NCBI GenBank assembly: GCA_017436705.1
Contig: JAFSCP010000025.1
Coordinates: forward strand, 37,538 to 101,537
DNA from: Bacillota bacterium
Lineage (GTDB): Bacteria; Bacillota; Clostridia; Peptostreptococcales; Anaerovoracaceae
Length of the DNA: 64,000 nt
Reading direction: 5' to 3'
In this document: piece by piece, positions 49,705 through 58,362 of the stretch
How positions within the stretch are numbered: the stretch's first letter is position 1
Layout of the letters: every line of letters starts with the position of its first letter
The notes under the pieces: model-generated
The model's input: only the letters and a program-made list of their open reading frames with translations
Told to the model about the DNA's origin: nothing
The model's database searches: none
Program-made: the position numbers and the translations under genes

Positions 49705-51024
49705 ATGATTTACGACAGCAAAGAAACTTTTATGGAAATTGAAAATCTCATTGAAATCGCAGAGGATGGAGTTATTTTATACCGTGTGGATTACGATGGA
49801 CTAGAAGAAGGCAGACGTTATCTTCAGATTCCTGACGGCATTAAAGTAATATGTGCAAATGCATTTTCAGAATATAATTGCAGCGAGCTGGCGGTAAGCG
49901 TTTCACGTAATCTTGTTATGCCGGAGCAGAATATAAGTGATTGGGCTAAAAGGCTGACTGTAAAAAGTGGTGTAAAATTTGAATTCCCTGCAGAAGTGGG
50001 TAAGTCTACAAGGAAAAGAGCAGAGTATATGGCTGAAAAAGAACGGAGGGTACGTTTTCTCCGTATTAATCTGCCTGAAAGTATTGAAAAAGTTAGCAAA
50101 GATTCATTTCCGGTACTTCTTGAGGAAATAAATGTAGCTGAGAATAACGGGACATTTACTAGTTCTGAAGGAGTGCTTTTCTCCAAAGATATGAAAACTC
50201 TGGTCCGCTATCCGGGCTATAAGAATATAGAATGTTATGAAGTGCCTGATGGCGTTGAAACCATAGCAGAAGGTGCATTTCAGGCAGCGTTTGTCAGAAA
50301 CCTTATTCTGCCTGAATCAGTTAAGAACATTGAAAAGGGCAGCTTCGAGAATGCGGTGATTGAATGTATTGAAATAAAAGATGGTATTTCAGAAATCGAG
50401 CAGGAAACTTTTGTGAACTGCGATATAAAAGAAATGATTTTACCTGCAACTCTTAAAAAAATAGGTGATTATGCTTTCAGGGGCACTTCGGGCATAAGAA
50501 AACTTCTGTGTGCTAGTGATGAACTTGAAATAGGCAACGGAATTTTCAGCGGCGGTAATTTCAATGACGTGAAATGGTGGCCATGGGAAGTAATTCCTAA
50601 AGCGGCTTTTCTGAACGGTAAGATCAGATTGCTGCATGTTCCGGAGGGTGTAATAACTATTGAGGATTATGCCTTTGCCGGATGTTACAAAGCAGAAGAA
50701 ATTGTAATTCCTGAATCGGTAAAGGAAGTAGGCAAATGGAGTTTTGATGAGGGGGCAACTTTCAGTGCAGATGTCACATTGCCTGAAAGCCTGTACAAAT
50801 ACGTGTACAGATTCCCGGCTCTTTCCAGAATTAATAAGCAGGCAAAATCTGAGGTATGGAAAAAAGCCGATACCGAAGGTTTTACTGAAGAAAGCGATGT
50901 TTTGCAGAAACAGAAAGAATATATGGAGAAATATATTAAAACGCTGAATTTTCTGCAAACCACCAGAAAGAGACAGTTTGAAAAGGAAATAAAAACAATT
51001 GAGGAAATACTTGATGAGAGGTAG
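49705..51024 (+). CDS. BspA-type leucine-rich repeat protein
   Basis: A 439-residue protein made largely of LRR_5-type repeats (for example VPDGVETIAEGAFQAAFVRNLILPESVKNIEKGSF and later copies ATLKKIGDYAFRG, VPEGVITIEDYAFAGC, each listed here in part). No signal peptide or membrane helix is apparent, so it seems cytosolic, unlike most surface BspA proteins. The C-terminus is a charged helix (KRQFEKEIKTIEEIL). It sits between the symporter and BKACE4 and its stop lies 5 bases before the BKACE4 start. Function unknown. Confidence 0.85.
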   Translation: MIYDSKETFMEIENLIEIAEDGVILYRVDYDGLEEGRRYLQIPDGIKVICANAFSEYNCSELAVSVSRNLVMPEQNISDWAKRLTVKSGVKFEFPAEVGKSTRKRAEYMAEKERRVRFLRINLPESIEKVSKDSFPVLLEEINVAENNGTFTSSEGVLFSKDMKTLVRYPGYKNIECYEVPDGVETIAEGAFQAAFVRNLILPESVKNIEKGSFENAVIECIEIKDGISEIEQETFVNCDIKEMILPATLKKIGDYAFRGTSGIRKLLCASDELEIGNGIFSGGNFNDVKWWPWEVIPKAAFLNGKIRLLHVPEGVITIEDYAFAGCYKAEEIVIPESVKEVGKWSFDEGATFSADVTLPESLYKYVYRFPALSRINKQAKSEVWKKADTEGFTEESDVLQKQKEYMEKYIKTLNFLQTTRKRQFEKEIKTIEEILDER

Positions 51025-51029
51025 AAAAA

Positions 51030-51878
51030 ATGGGTGATTTAAAAGATAAAAGAATTATTACCGTTGCAACAACAGGTGCATGGCCGAAAAAGGAACAGAA
51101 CCCTAATATCCCTTTGCAGCCACATGAAATTGGTGAAGAAATCTACCAGTGCTGGAAACTTGGGGCTTCTGTGGCACATGTTCATGTAAGAGATGAAGAA
51201 GGAAACGATTCAATGAAAGTCGAAACCTTTAAAGCTGTTATGGATTATGTACATGAAAACCATCCGGACTGCGATATAATTTTTAATTTAACCGCAGCCG
51301 GAGGCATTGCAAATACAGAAGAACAGAGAATGGCACCTTTTATACAGCTTCGTCCTGAAATGGCAAGTTTCGACTGTGGAACAATGAACTGGATGCACTT
51401 CGGTGTGTTCAACAATAATCCTCCATTCCTGATGAAAATGGGGACTGCAATGCAGGAATGTGGAGTTAAGCCTGAAGTAGAAGTATTTGATATCGGTATG
51501 ATCCACGAAGCGGCATGGTATCTGAAAAATGGATATCTTAAAGCACCTGTTCATTTCCAGTTCTGCATGGGTTGTGCAGGCGGAATTCCTGCAACTGCAG
51601 AAAATGTTATACTTATGAGAAATGCCTTAAAAGAAGCTGTTCCTGATTCGACATGGAGTGCCTTCGGTGTTGGTAAAGGGGCAATGGAAGTAATGTACAC
51701 TGCAATTGCAGCCGGAGGAAACATAAGAGTCGGAATGGAAGATAACCTTATTTATAAGAAGGGTGTGCTTGCAGAAAGCAATATGCAGCTGATTGAAAGA
51801 GCAAGAAGATGCATTGAAGATTTTGGGTGTGAAGTGGCAACACCTGACGAAGCGCGTCAACTCCTTGGCTTAAAGTAA
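51030..51878 (+). CDS. Beta-keto acid cleavage enzyme BKACE4 (DUF849 / Kce family)
   Basis: A 282-residue copy, closest in the window to BKACE3: TTGAWPKKEQNPN at the N-terminus with Trp at the Kce Glu14 position, HVH metal ligands in AHVHVRD, and RVGMEDN. The zinc and catalytic residues are intact, so it should be active. It begins 5 bases after the LRR gene with its Shine-Dalgarno inside that gene, implying coupled translation. Its codon usage is less biased than that of BKACE1, suggesting lower expression. Confidence 0.93.
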   Translation: MGDLKDKRIITVATTGAWPKKEQNPNIPLQPHEIGEEIYQCWKLGASVAHVHVRDEEGNDSMKVETFKAVMDYVHENHPDCDIIFNLTAAGGIANTEEQRMAPFIQLRPEMASFDCGTMNWMHFGVFNNNPPFLMKMGTAMQECGVKPEVEVFDIGMIHEAAWYLKNGYLKAPVHFQFCMGCAGGIPATAENVILMRNALKEAVPDSTWSAFGVGKGAMEVMYTAIAAGGNIRVGMEDNLIYKKGVLAESNMQLIERARRCIEDFGCEVATPDEARQLLGLK

Positions 51879-51883
51879 TAAGA

Positions 51884-51919
51884 AAAACTCCCGGTTTATA
51901 ATAACAAACCGGGAGTTTT
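51884..51919. terminator. Bidirectional terminator between BKACE4 and argF
   Basis: Perfect 14-bp stem AAAACTCCCGGTTT / AAACCGGGAGTTTT with an 8-base loop between convergent genes. Confidence 0.85.
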
Positions 51920-51951
51920 CTATGTTTAGGAATAAATGGTAAAATGTCTTT

Positions 51952-52947
51952 TTAGCCGATGGTTGCCACAAGGACAGCCTTGATTGTGTGCATTCTGTTT
52001 TCGGCTTCGTCGAATAATACGGAGTTCTTGCTTCTGAATACTTCATCAGTAACTTCACGGATATCGTAGCCTCTTTCCATGGCTTCTTTGGCAACTTTTG
52101 TTTCAAAGTCGTGGAATGATGGCAGGCAGTGCATGAACAGACAGTCAGGATTTTCTGTGGATGCCATGAGTTCCTTTGTAACTTTGTAAGGCGTGAGAAG
52201 TCTTACTCTTTCAGGGATTTCAGCTTCTTCGCCCATGGACGCCCATACGTCAGCATAGATTACGTCTGCACCCTTGAGGCATTCTGGGTTGCTGGAAATT
52301 TCAATAGTTGCGCCTGTGTAGTCTGCAACTTCCTTGACCTTAGCCAGAACTTCCTGGTCGAGCTGTGCTGCCAGTTCGTCAGGACCATATGCAACGTAGT
52401 GCATGCCCATCTTTGCGCAGCCATACATCCATGCGTATGACATGTTGTTTCTGATGTCGCCTGAGAAAACCACCTTGACCTTGTTAAGAGGCTTCGAAAC
52501 GTGCTCTTCAATGGTCATAAGGTCTGCCAGAATCTGAGTAGGGTGGTCTACGTCGGTAAGACCGTTCCATACAGGGACGCCAGAGAATTTGGCCAGATCT
52601 TCCACAACCTTCTGATCGTAACCTCTGTATTCGATTCCGTCGAAAAATCTTCCGAGAACCTTTGCGGTGTCTTCCATGGATTCTTTCTTGCCCATCTGGG
52701 AGCTTCCGGAATCGAGGAAAGTTACACCAGCGCCTTCTTCCATAGCAGCAACTTCGAAGGCGCATCTTGTTCTCGTGGAAGTTTTTTCAAAAAGAAGAAC
52801 GATAGTCTTGCCTTTCAGAACCTGGTGGATAGTCCCACTTCGCTTGTATTCTTTAAGATCGTGAGCAAGGTCCAGAAGGTATCTGATTTCTGATGGTGAG
52901 AAGTCCATCAATGTTAAAAAACTTTTTCCTTTTAAATTTACTGCCAT
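51952..52947 (-). CDS. argF: Ornithine carbamoyltransferase (anabolic position, arg operon)
   Basis: A 331-residue paralogue of the enzyme at 38954 with identical active-site motifs (STRTRCAFEVA, HPTQILADLMT, HCLPSFHD). Most of its differences cluster around residues 189-222, a surface region between the domains' second half. As the third gene after argG and argH on the minus strand it should make citrulline for arginine synthesis. AGGAG is placed ahead of the ATG, overlapping the end of argH. It ends at a bidirectional hairpin. Confidence 0.95.
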   Translation of the reverse strand: MAVNLKGKSFLTLMDFSPSEIRYLLDLAHDLKEYKRSGTIHQVLKGKTIVLLFEKTSTRTRCAFEVAAMEEGAGVTFLDSGSSQMGKKESMEDTAKVLGRFFDGIEYRGYDQKVVEDLAKFSGVPVWNGLTDVDHPTQILADLMTIEEHVSKPLNKVKVVFSGDIRNNMSYAWMYGCAKMGMHYVAYGPDELAAQLDQEVLAKVKEVADYTGATIEISSNPECLKGADVIYADVWASMGEEAEIPERVRLLTPYKVTKELMASTENPDCLFMHCLPSFHDFETKVAKEAMERGYDIREVTDEVFRSKNSVLFDEAENRMHTIKAVLVATIG

Positions 52948-52960
52948 AGTTGTTTATCTC

Positions 52961-54334
52961 CTAATAGTTTTTAGCTTTTTTTATGTCTTCGAGCTGCTTC
53001 TTCACGCTTTCCCATGAAGTGGAGCCTTCGGATTTTTTTCCTTCTATGCAGGCTTTTACGGAAACTTTTTCATAAACGTCTGCTTCGAAAATTTCTGAGA
53101 ACTGTTTCAGTTCTTCCAGACTCAGGTCTTCGATTGCGGTCTGGTTCTGGATACAGTAGAGTACCATTTTGCCGATGATTTCGTGACATTCTCTGAAAGG
53201 AAGTCCCTTGGATACCAGGTAGTCTGCCGCATCAGTTGCGTTCATGAAACCATTTTTGGTGGAAAGGGCCATCTTTTCCTTGTTGAAAGTGGTTGTAGCC
53301 AGCATTTCTGTAAAGATTGTCATGCTCGCTTTGAGAGTGTCATAAGCGTCGAAAACAGGTTCCTTGTCTTCCTGCATGTCTTTGTTGTATGCCAGCGGAA
53401 GACCTTTCATTACGGTCAGCATCGCCATGAGGTCGCCGTAAACGCGGCCTGTCTTGCCGCGGACGAGTTCTGCCATGTCAGGATTCTTTTTCTGAGGCAT
53501 GATGCTGCTTCCTGTTGCGAAAGCATCGTCCATTTCAACCCAGCCGAAGTCCGGTGAGTTCCAGATAATCAGTTCTTCGCAGAAGCGGGAAAGGTGCATT
53601 GCACAGATTGAGCAGCAGCTGAGGAATTCGATTGCAAAGTCCCTGTCGCTGACAGCGTCCATACTGTTAGGACAAACCTGAGCAAAGCCCAGTTCTTCTT
53701 TAAGAAACTGACGGTCTGTATTGTAAGTTGTACCTGCCAGTGCGCCGCAGCCAAGAGGCATCCAGTCTGTACGCGCCAGGCAGTCGCCGAATCTTGAAAG
53801 GTCACGGCTGAACATATTGTAATATGCCAGCAGGTGCTGTGCCAGGAGAACTGGCTGGGCTTTCTGCAGATGAGTAAAGCCCGGCATTACAGTGTCCTGG
53901 TTTTCTTCGGCAATTTTGTATATGGTGGTGAGGAGATTATTCAGACATTCCCCTATGTCTGTAATCGCATCTTTCTGATATAATCTGAAATCCACTGCGA
54001 CCTGGTCGTTACGGCTTCTTGCTGTGTGCAGACGTTTGCCGGCATCGCCTATGCGCGCAGTGAGAATCTTTTCGATGCCCATGTGGATGTCTTCATCTTC
54101 AACAGAAAACTCAATCTTGCCGGCTTCAATGTCAGCCATGATTTCTGCCAGAGCAGCAATGATTTTTTCGCTGTCTTCTGCAGGAATGATGCCCTGTTTG
54201 CCAAGCATTTTTGCGTGGGCCATGCTGCCGGTAATGTCCTGTTTCCACATGCGCTGGTCAAAACCTATGGAAGCGTTGAATTCATTGGCTAATGAATTCT
54301 CTTCTTTCGTAAATCTGCCTTTCCAGAGTTTCAT
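52961..54334 (-). CDS. argH: Argininosuccinate lyase
   Basis: A 457-residue fumarase/aspartase superfamily enzyme cleaving argininosuccinate to arginine and fumarate. The signature GSSIMPQKKNPDMAELVRGK (mobile catalytic Ser loop) is complete, along with TARSRNDQVAVDFRLY and the catalytic His in GFTHLQKAQPV. A GGAGG-type site precedes the start. It lies 16 bases after argG and 13 bases before argF. Confidence 0.97.
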   Translation of the reverse strand: MKLWKGRFTKEENSLANEFNASIGFDQRMWKQDITGSMAHAKMLGKQGIIPAEDSEKIIAALAEIMADIEAGKIEFSVEDEDIHMGIEKILTARIGDAGKRLHTARSRNDQVAVDFRLYQKDAITDIGECLNNLLTTIYKIAEENQDTVMPGFTHLQKAQPVLLAQHLLAYYNMFSRDLSRFGDCLARTDWMPLGCGALAGTTYNTDRQFLKEELGFAQVCPNSMDAVSDRDFAIEFLSCCSICAMHLSRFCEELIIWNSPDFGWVEMDDAFATGSSIMPQKKNPDMAELVRGKTGRVYGDLMAMLTVMKGLPLAYNKDMQEDKEPVFDAYDTLKASMTIFTEMLATTTFNKEKMALSTKNGFMNATDAADYLVSKGLPFRECHEIIGKMVLYCIQNQTAIEDLSLEELKQFSEIFEADVYEKVSVKACIEGKKSEGSTSWESVKKQLEDIKKAKNY

Positions 54335-54350
54335 TTATGGGGTGTCCTCC

Positions 54351-55619
54351 TTATTCGATGAAATCGCCGCCCTTGATTACTTTCTTTTCGAGAGTATCGC
54401 TGTACTTGGAACCGCCTTCAAGAGTTTCTTTCTGGATAGCTCTGATCTTAAGCGGCAGTGAGAAGAGGTTGATGAAACCTTCAGCGTCACTCTGGTTGTA
54501 AACATCGTCAGCACTGAATGTTGCGAATTCTTCGTTGTATAATGAGTAGTCAGACTTGGTTGCTGCAGGGATTGCATTACCCTTGTACAGTCTCATCTTA
54601 ACTGTACCTGTAACCTGTTCCTGAGTGGAATCAACGAAAGCGGAGATTGCATTTCTCAGTGGTGTATACCATAAACCATCGTAAATCATCTGTGAGAACT
54701 TCTGCGCTACGATGTTCTTATACTGCATTGTGTCTCTGTCGAGGATGAGTCTTTCGAGTGCCAGGTGAGCGGCGAAAAGAATTGTTCCGCCAGGAGTTTC
54801 GTATACACCTCTGGACTTCATACCAACGAGACGGTTTTCGATGATATCAATTGTGCCGACGCCGTGTTTTGCACCGAGTTCGTTAAGTTTGTTGAGAACG
54901 CCTACGCCGTCCATCTTAACGCCGTCAACGGCAACAGGGATACCTTTTTCAAATTCGATTTCCACATATTCTGAGTAGTCAGGAGCAGCTTCAACGTCGC
55001 AGCTGAGTACGTGGATATCTTTTTTATGTTCATTCCAAGGATTTTCAAGGTTACCGCCTTCATGGCTGATGTGCCAGATATTTTCGTCTCTGGAGTAAAT
55101 CTTTTCGATTGTCTGAGCGATTGGAATATCGTGGTCAGCAGCATACTGGATAAGGTCTTCTCTGGAGTGAAGATCCCAGATTCTCCAAGGAGCGATAACT
55201 TTGATAGCTGGAGTAAGTGCGTTGATTGTAGTTTCAAAACGTACCTGGTCATTACCTTTACCTGTGCAGCCGTGGCAGATGTAGAATGCGTGTTCTGCTT
55301 CAGCGATTTCTACAAGTTTCTTTGCCATGAGTGGTCTTGCCATGGAAGTACCGAGCAGGTATGCGTTTTCGTAAACTGCGCCAGCCTTCAGTACCGGCCA
55401 GATGTATTCTTCTACGAATTCTTTCTGAATGTCAATGATGTAGCACTTGTCAGCGCCGGTCTTAAGAGCCTTGGCTTCGATAGCGGCAAAGTCTTCCTTC
55501 TGACCTGCATTGCAGCATACTGCGATAACTTCACAGTCGTAGTTTTCCTTTAACCATGTTAAGATGATTGATGTGTCGAGTCCGCCTGAATAAGCAAGGA
55601 CGATTTTCATTTTAGCCAT
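54351..55619 (-). CDS. argG: Argininosuccinate synthase
   Basis: A 422-residue enzyme joining citrulline and aspartate with ATP. The N-type ATP pyrophosphatase loop [15 protein letters not shown] is at the N-terminus; [15 protein letters not shown] and the [15 protein letters not shown] (here [13 protein letters not shown]) segments fit the family. Start 55619 is chosen because GGAGGG lies seven bases upstream and downstream of the promoter; a longer frame starts far outside the homologous region. First gene of argG-argH-argF with possible ArgR boxes in its leader. Confidence 0.97.
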   Translation of the reverse strand: MAKMKIVLAYSGGLDTSIILTWLKENYDCEVIAVCCNAGQKEDFAAIEAKALKTGADKCYIIDIQKEFVEEYIWPVLKAGAVYENAYLLGTSMARPLMAKKLVEIAEAEHAFYICHGCTGKGNDQVRFETTINALTPAIKVIAPWRIWDLHSREDLIQYAADHDIPIAQTIEKIYSRDENIWHISHEGGNLENPWNEHKKDIHVLSCDVEAAPDYSEYVEIEFEKGIPVAVDGVKMDGVGVLNKLNELGAKHGVGTIDIIENRLVGMKSRGVYETPGGTILFAAHLALERLILDRDTMQYKNIVAQKFSQMIYDGLWYTPLRNAISAFVDSTQEQVTGTVKMRLYKGNAIPAATKSDYSLYNEEFATFSADDVYNQSDAEGFINLFSLPLKIRAIQKETLEGGSKYSDTLEKKVIKGGDFIE

Positions 55620-55633
55620 TTTTATTCCCTCCG

Positions 55634-55672
55634 TGTATAAATATTTATGTCTTTGCATAAAATTGAACGATG
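55634..55672. promoter_or_regulatory. Two candidate ArgR (ARG) boxes
   Basis: TGTATAAATATTTATG (55634-55649) and TGCATAAAATTGAACG (55654-55669) are AT-rich, ARG-box-like sequences 20 bp apart, just downstream of the -10 of the argG promoter, as expected for arginine repression. Confidence 0.5.
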
Positions 55673-55677
55673 TACAC

Positions 55678-55706
55678 ATTATACTATCGTGTGCACAAAA
55701 AAGCAA
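55678..55706 (-). promoter_or_regulatory. Sigma-A promoter of argGHF
   Basis: Minus strand TTGCTT (55706-55701), 17-bp spacer, TATAAT (55683-55678). Confidence 0.65.
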
Positions 55707-55753
55707 TAGGGAAATATGGAAAATTTGTGAAAAAACAAAAAATATTCTTTTTC

Positions 55754-55782
55754 TTGCGTCACGGGCCGTTACTTGGTAAAAT
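55754..55782 (+). promoter_or_regulatory. Sigma-A promoter of the ABM monooxygenase gene
   Basis: TTGCGT (55754-55759), 17-bp spacer, TAAAAT (55777-55782). Confidence 0.6.
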
Positions 55783-55819
55783 AAAACTATATTATATTTA
55801 AACGACGGAGGAACGTGAA

Positions 55820-56113
55820 ATGACACATGTTTTTGTACACTACACATTTAAATGCAAAGAAGACAGAGATGCTTTCTATGCAGAACTGACAGAACAGAAA
55901 CTGGACGAAAAGTGCAGAGCTGACAGAGGCTGCATTCAGTACAGATATTATTATCCTATCGGTGAAGATAAGGTAATCTTCCTCCACGAAAAGTGGGAAG
56001 ACCGTGAATGCCTGGCAGAACATGCCGCACAGCCTCACATGACTGAGCTCCGCGCTCTGAAGGAAAAATACGGTGCAGAATCTGACATTGTAAAGCAGGA
56101 TGCAGCTGAATAA
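55820..56113 (+). CDS. ABM-domain protein (putative quinol monooxygenase, YgiN-like)
   Basis: A 97-residue ferredoxin-like dimeric alpha/beta-barrel protein. The pattern [21 protein letters not shown], and [15 protein letters not shown] fits the antibiotic biosynthesis monooxygenase (ABM/YgiN) family. Such proteins are cofactor-free oxygenases or ligand binders; in an anaerobe an oxygenase role is doubtful, so stress or quinone handling is possible. GGAGG precedes the start. Monocistronic with a terminator. Confidence 0.88.
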   Translation: MTHVFVHYTFKCKEDRDAFYAELTEQKLDEKCRADRGCIQYRYYYPIGEDKVIFLHEKWEDRECLAEHAAQPHMTELRALKEKYGAESDIVKQDAAE

Positions 56114-56132
56114 ATAATGAAAGAAAACAAAG

Positions 56133-56165
56133 ACAGCATGGCCTTGAAAAGTCATGCTGTTTTTT
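56133..56165 (+). terminator. Terminator of the ABM gene
   Basis: Stem ACAGCATG / CATGCTGT with a 12-base loop and T6 tail. Confidence 0.85.
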
Positions 56166-56182
56166 ATTGGATTATGCAGAGC

Positions 56183-57454
56183 TTATATTACAACCCTGAG
56201 AATAAAGTACTCGTCCTGTAAGGTAAACTGACAGTTGCCGCCCAGTTTTTCGGCCATGTAGCGGATGCTCTGGGTGCCGTAGCCATGTTCTTTTCCTTCG
56301 TTGGCAGAAACCGGCATTCCATCCCGGAAGACAGGTCTGTTCCTGAAAAGATTCTTTACAGAGAGAAGGAGCCTTCCGTTGGAGGTTTTCAGCATAAGGT
56401 TTATCTGCCTTTTTTCCGGCGGCAGGTCTCTGACTGCATTTACTGCGTTGTCGAGAGCGTTGGAAAGGATTGAGCAGAACATGATTTCATCGGCATGAAG
56501 ACTTTCCATGGCAATATCGGTATTGAGGCGGATCATCATTGTGCTGCATTTTTCAGTGTAGCTTGACAGAACGTAATTGATCATGTCATTGGTACAGAAA
56601 CGTCTGATTGCTGTGTCTGCTACTTTTGATGACAGATTTTCCACAATCTTCAGCGATGATTCCACATCGTTTTCCTGGAGGTGGACAGCCAGCATATCGA
56701 GAAAATGTTTCATATCGTGACGCAGAATGCGTATTTCATGTTCACTTCTGCGTATTGCCGCCATTTCACTTTGCTGCTGCTGGACTGCAATTGCAGTAAT
56801 CTGCTCTTTTCGCAATGCTTCTGCTTTCTGTTCGTATTCTTTGTAATAAATAGTACAGAACAGAAAATATATTATACACAGGAAGAAAGGCATGAATTCG
56901 GCAGCTACTCTGTTGTTTGTGAGCCATATGTCTGTGTAGATGCTCATGGAGTAGTCAAAAAGATAATATATCATCGGAATACAGCCGAAAATTAATACAC
57001 TTCCTGTATCTTTTGAAAAAATTTCTGAAACGTGTCCGGCGAAGCAGCGCACTGCGGTGAATCCTACTGCCAGAAGGGTTAAAATGCGGACTGCCTGATC
57101 GGCCACGGGACTTCCTGTTGTGGCGGCAACCAGCATGCCCATCCATTTTGGAAGCTGGCAGCAGAGATAAGTGGCGCTTACCGATGCCAGAGCGGTGGAA
57201 ATTTTTTTACGGCAGTAAATGCAGAGTACCAGAACTGCCGGCAGGTGGGTTATGAGCGGATAGACTTTCCACACCATGTCTTCTCCCGCCCCTATGTATA
57301 TGAGAAGCTGCGTCAGTCCGCAGGCTGCAGCAAGAGCGACGGTTATAACTGCGTTTTTTCTGGAAAATCTCAGCCCTGCGAATGCAAAGGTGAGTATTAT
57401 GCCGAACAGAAGGAGCAGGGCATAATGTATGTAAAACAGAATGTTTTCAATCAT
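56183..57454 (-). CDS. GHKL-type sensor histidine kinase (AgrC/VirS-like)
   Basis: A 423-residue sensor. Residues 1-205 contain six or so membrane helices; a coiled-coil linker follows (EQKAEALRKEQITAIAVQQQ). The phospho-acceptor His is in RHDMKHFLDML, the N box in NALDNAVNAV, and the G box in GYGTQSIRYMAEKLGG. This is the layout of peptide-sensing AgrC-type kinases. Its ATG overlaps the response regulator stop by four bases (ATGA). No pro-peptide gene is visible beside it. Confidence 0.93.
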   Translation of the reverse strand: MIENILFYIHYALLLLFGIILTFAFAGLRFSRKNAVITVALAAACGLTQLLIYIGAGEDMVWKVYPLITHLPAVLVLCIYCRKKISTALASVSATYLCCQLPKWMGMLVAATTGSPVADQAVRILTLLAVGFTAVRCFAGHVSEIFSKDTGSVLIFGCIPMIYYLFDYSMSIYTDIWLTNNRVAAEFMPFFLCIIYFLFCTIYYKEYEQKAEALRKEQITAIAVQQQQSEMAAIRRSEHEIRILRHDMKHFLDMLAVHLQENDVESSLKIVENLSSKVADTAIRRFCTNDMINYVLSSYTEKCSTMMIRLNTDIAMESLHADEIMFCSILSNALDNAVNAVRDLPPEKRQINLMLKTSNGRLLLSVKNLFRNRPVFRDGMPVSANEGKEHGYGTQSIRYMAEKLGGNCQFTLQDEYFILRVVI

Positions 57455-58176
57455 ATCTGCTCACCGGCCTTTCCGAAGAGGACTGAGAAGTATGCATCCT
57501 CAAAGTCCTTGTGACAGCTGCGGGCCACCGGAATTCTGCAGCCGGAGCGCATGCGGATTTCCTTGGCGGTATAAGTGTCAATATGAGAAATATTCACGAT
57601 ATAGCTTCTGTGGCATCTGAAAAAACCTTCTTCCAGATTGAGTTTGTCTTCATATATATATAATGGGGCAGGTGATTCAACAACAGTTCTGTTGGTCAGT
57701 GTAAAAATCACATGCTTGTTCTGGGCTTCTACGTATTCGATGTCTGCAAGGGTTACCCGGTGGACTGCGTGGATACCCTTGATGGCTACTGATGGCGGAG
57801 CCTGGTAAATTTCATCGTTGAGACTGCTCAGGCATTCCAGGAGTCTGGCAGGATCCACGGGCTTGAGCAGGTAGTTGCTTGCCTTGACTGAGTATGAGTC
57901 CAGCGCGAATTCAGGAGTGGATGTCAGAAAAACTATTTTTACATTTTTGTCTTTGCTGCGTATTTCAGCAGCAGTTTCTATACCGTTGAGCAAAGGCATC
58001 AGTACGTCCAGAAGGATTATATCAAAAGGCATTTCCTCGTGGGCGCGTATAAGAGAGTCTCCGTCGCTGAATAACTCGGTTCTTAATCCTGCAGGTCTGG
58101 CAGGCCAGTGACCGATGATTGCGTCAATCTGAGCAGAAAAAACCGGCTCGTCGTCGCATATTGCAATTCTGAACAT
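57451..58176 (-). CDS. LytTR family response regulator
   Basis: A 241-residue regulator: receiver domain residues 1-120 with acidic pair in CDDEP, phospho-acceptor Asp in ILLDVLMPLL and Lys in LLKPVD; LytTR DNA-binding domain residues about 140-235 with FFRCHRSYIVNI typical of the family. AAAGGAGG precedes the ATG. Partner of the GHKL kinase. Target genes are not evident, though the polysaccharide deacetylase gene is divergent from it. Confidence 0.93.
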   Translation of the reverse strand: MFRIAICDDEPVFSAQIDAIIGHWPARPAGLRTELFSDGDSLIRAHEEMPFDIILLDVLMPLLNGIETAAEIRSKDKNVKIVFLTSTPEFALDSYSVKASNYLLKPVDPARLLECLSSLNDEIYQAPPSVAIKGIHAVHRVTLADIEYVEAQNKHVIFTLTNRTVVESPAPLYIYEDKLNLEEGFFRCHRSYIVNISHIDTYTAKEIRMRSGCRIPVARSCHKDFEDAYFSVLFGKAGEQI

Positions 58177-58208
58177 GGAAAGACCTCCTTTGCTGTGTGA
58201 TTAATTAC

Positions 58209-58237
58209 AGTATAGCACGGTAAAATACCATTTTCAA
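58209..58237 (-). promoter_or_regulatory. Sigma-A promoter of the two-component operon
   Basis: Minus strand TTGAAA (58237-58232), 17-bp spacer, TATACT (58214-58209). Confidence 0.75.
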
Positions 58238-58287
58238 CGCAGACTGGTGTGCCGTTCATCCCCGAAAATGTGCATTTCGTGCGGAAT

Positions 58288-58317
58288 TTGTCGAAAAGGA
58301 GAAAAATTTTGTATAAT
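58288..58317 (+). promoter_or_regulatory. Sigma-A promoter of the polysaccharide deacetylase gene
   Basis: TTGTCG (58288-58293), 18-bp spacer, TATAAT (58312-58317). Confidence 0.6.
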
Positions 58318-58362
58318 ATTTAAAAGAGCGAAATATTTTTACTAGTTGAAAAGGAAACAATA

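Noticed and set aside
8818..51878. Annotating the BKACE genes as 3-keto-5-aminohexanoate cleavage enzymes of lysine fermentation
   Set aside because: No other lysine-fermentation genes (kamA, kamD/E, kdd, kal) are present, and the residue matching Kce Glu14 is Gly or Trp.
55619..55850. Extended argG start near 55847
   Set aside because: The extra 76 residues are not ArgG-like, cross the promoter and ARG-like boxes, and a proper ribosome site exists before 55619.
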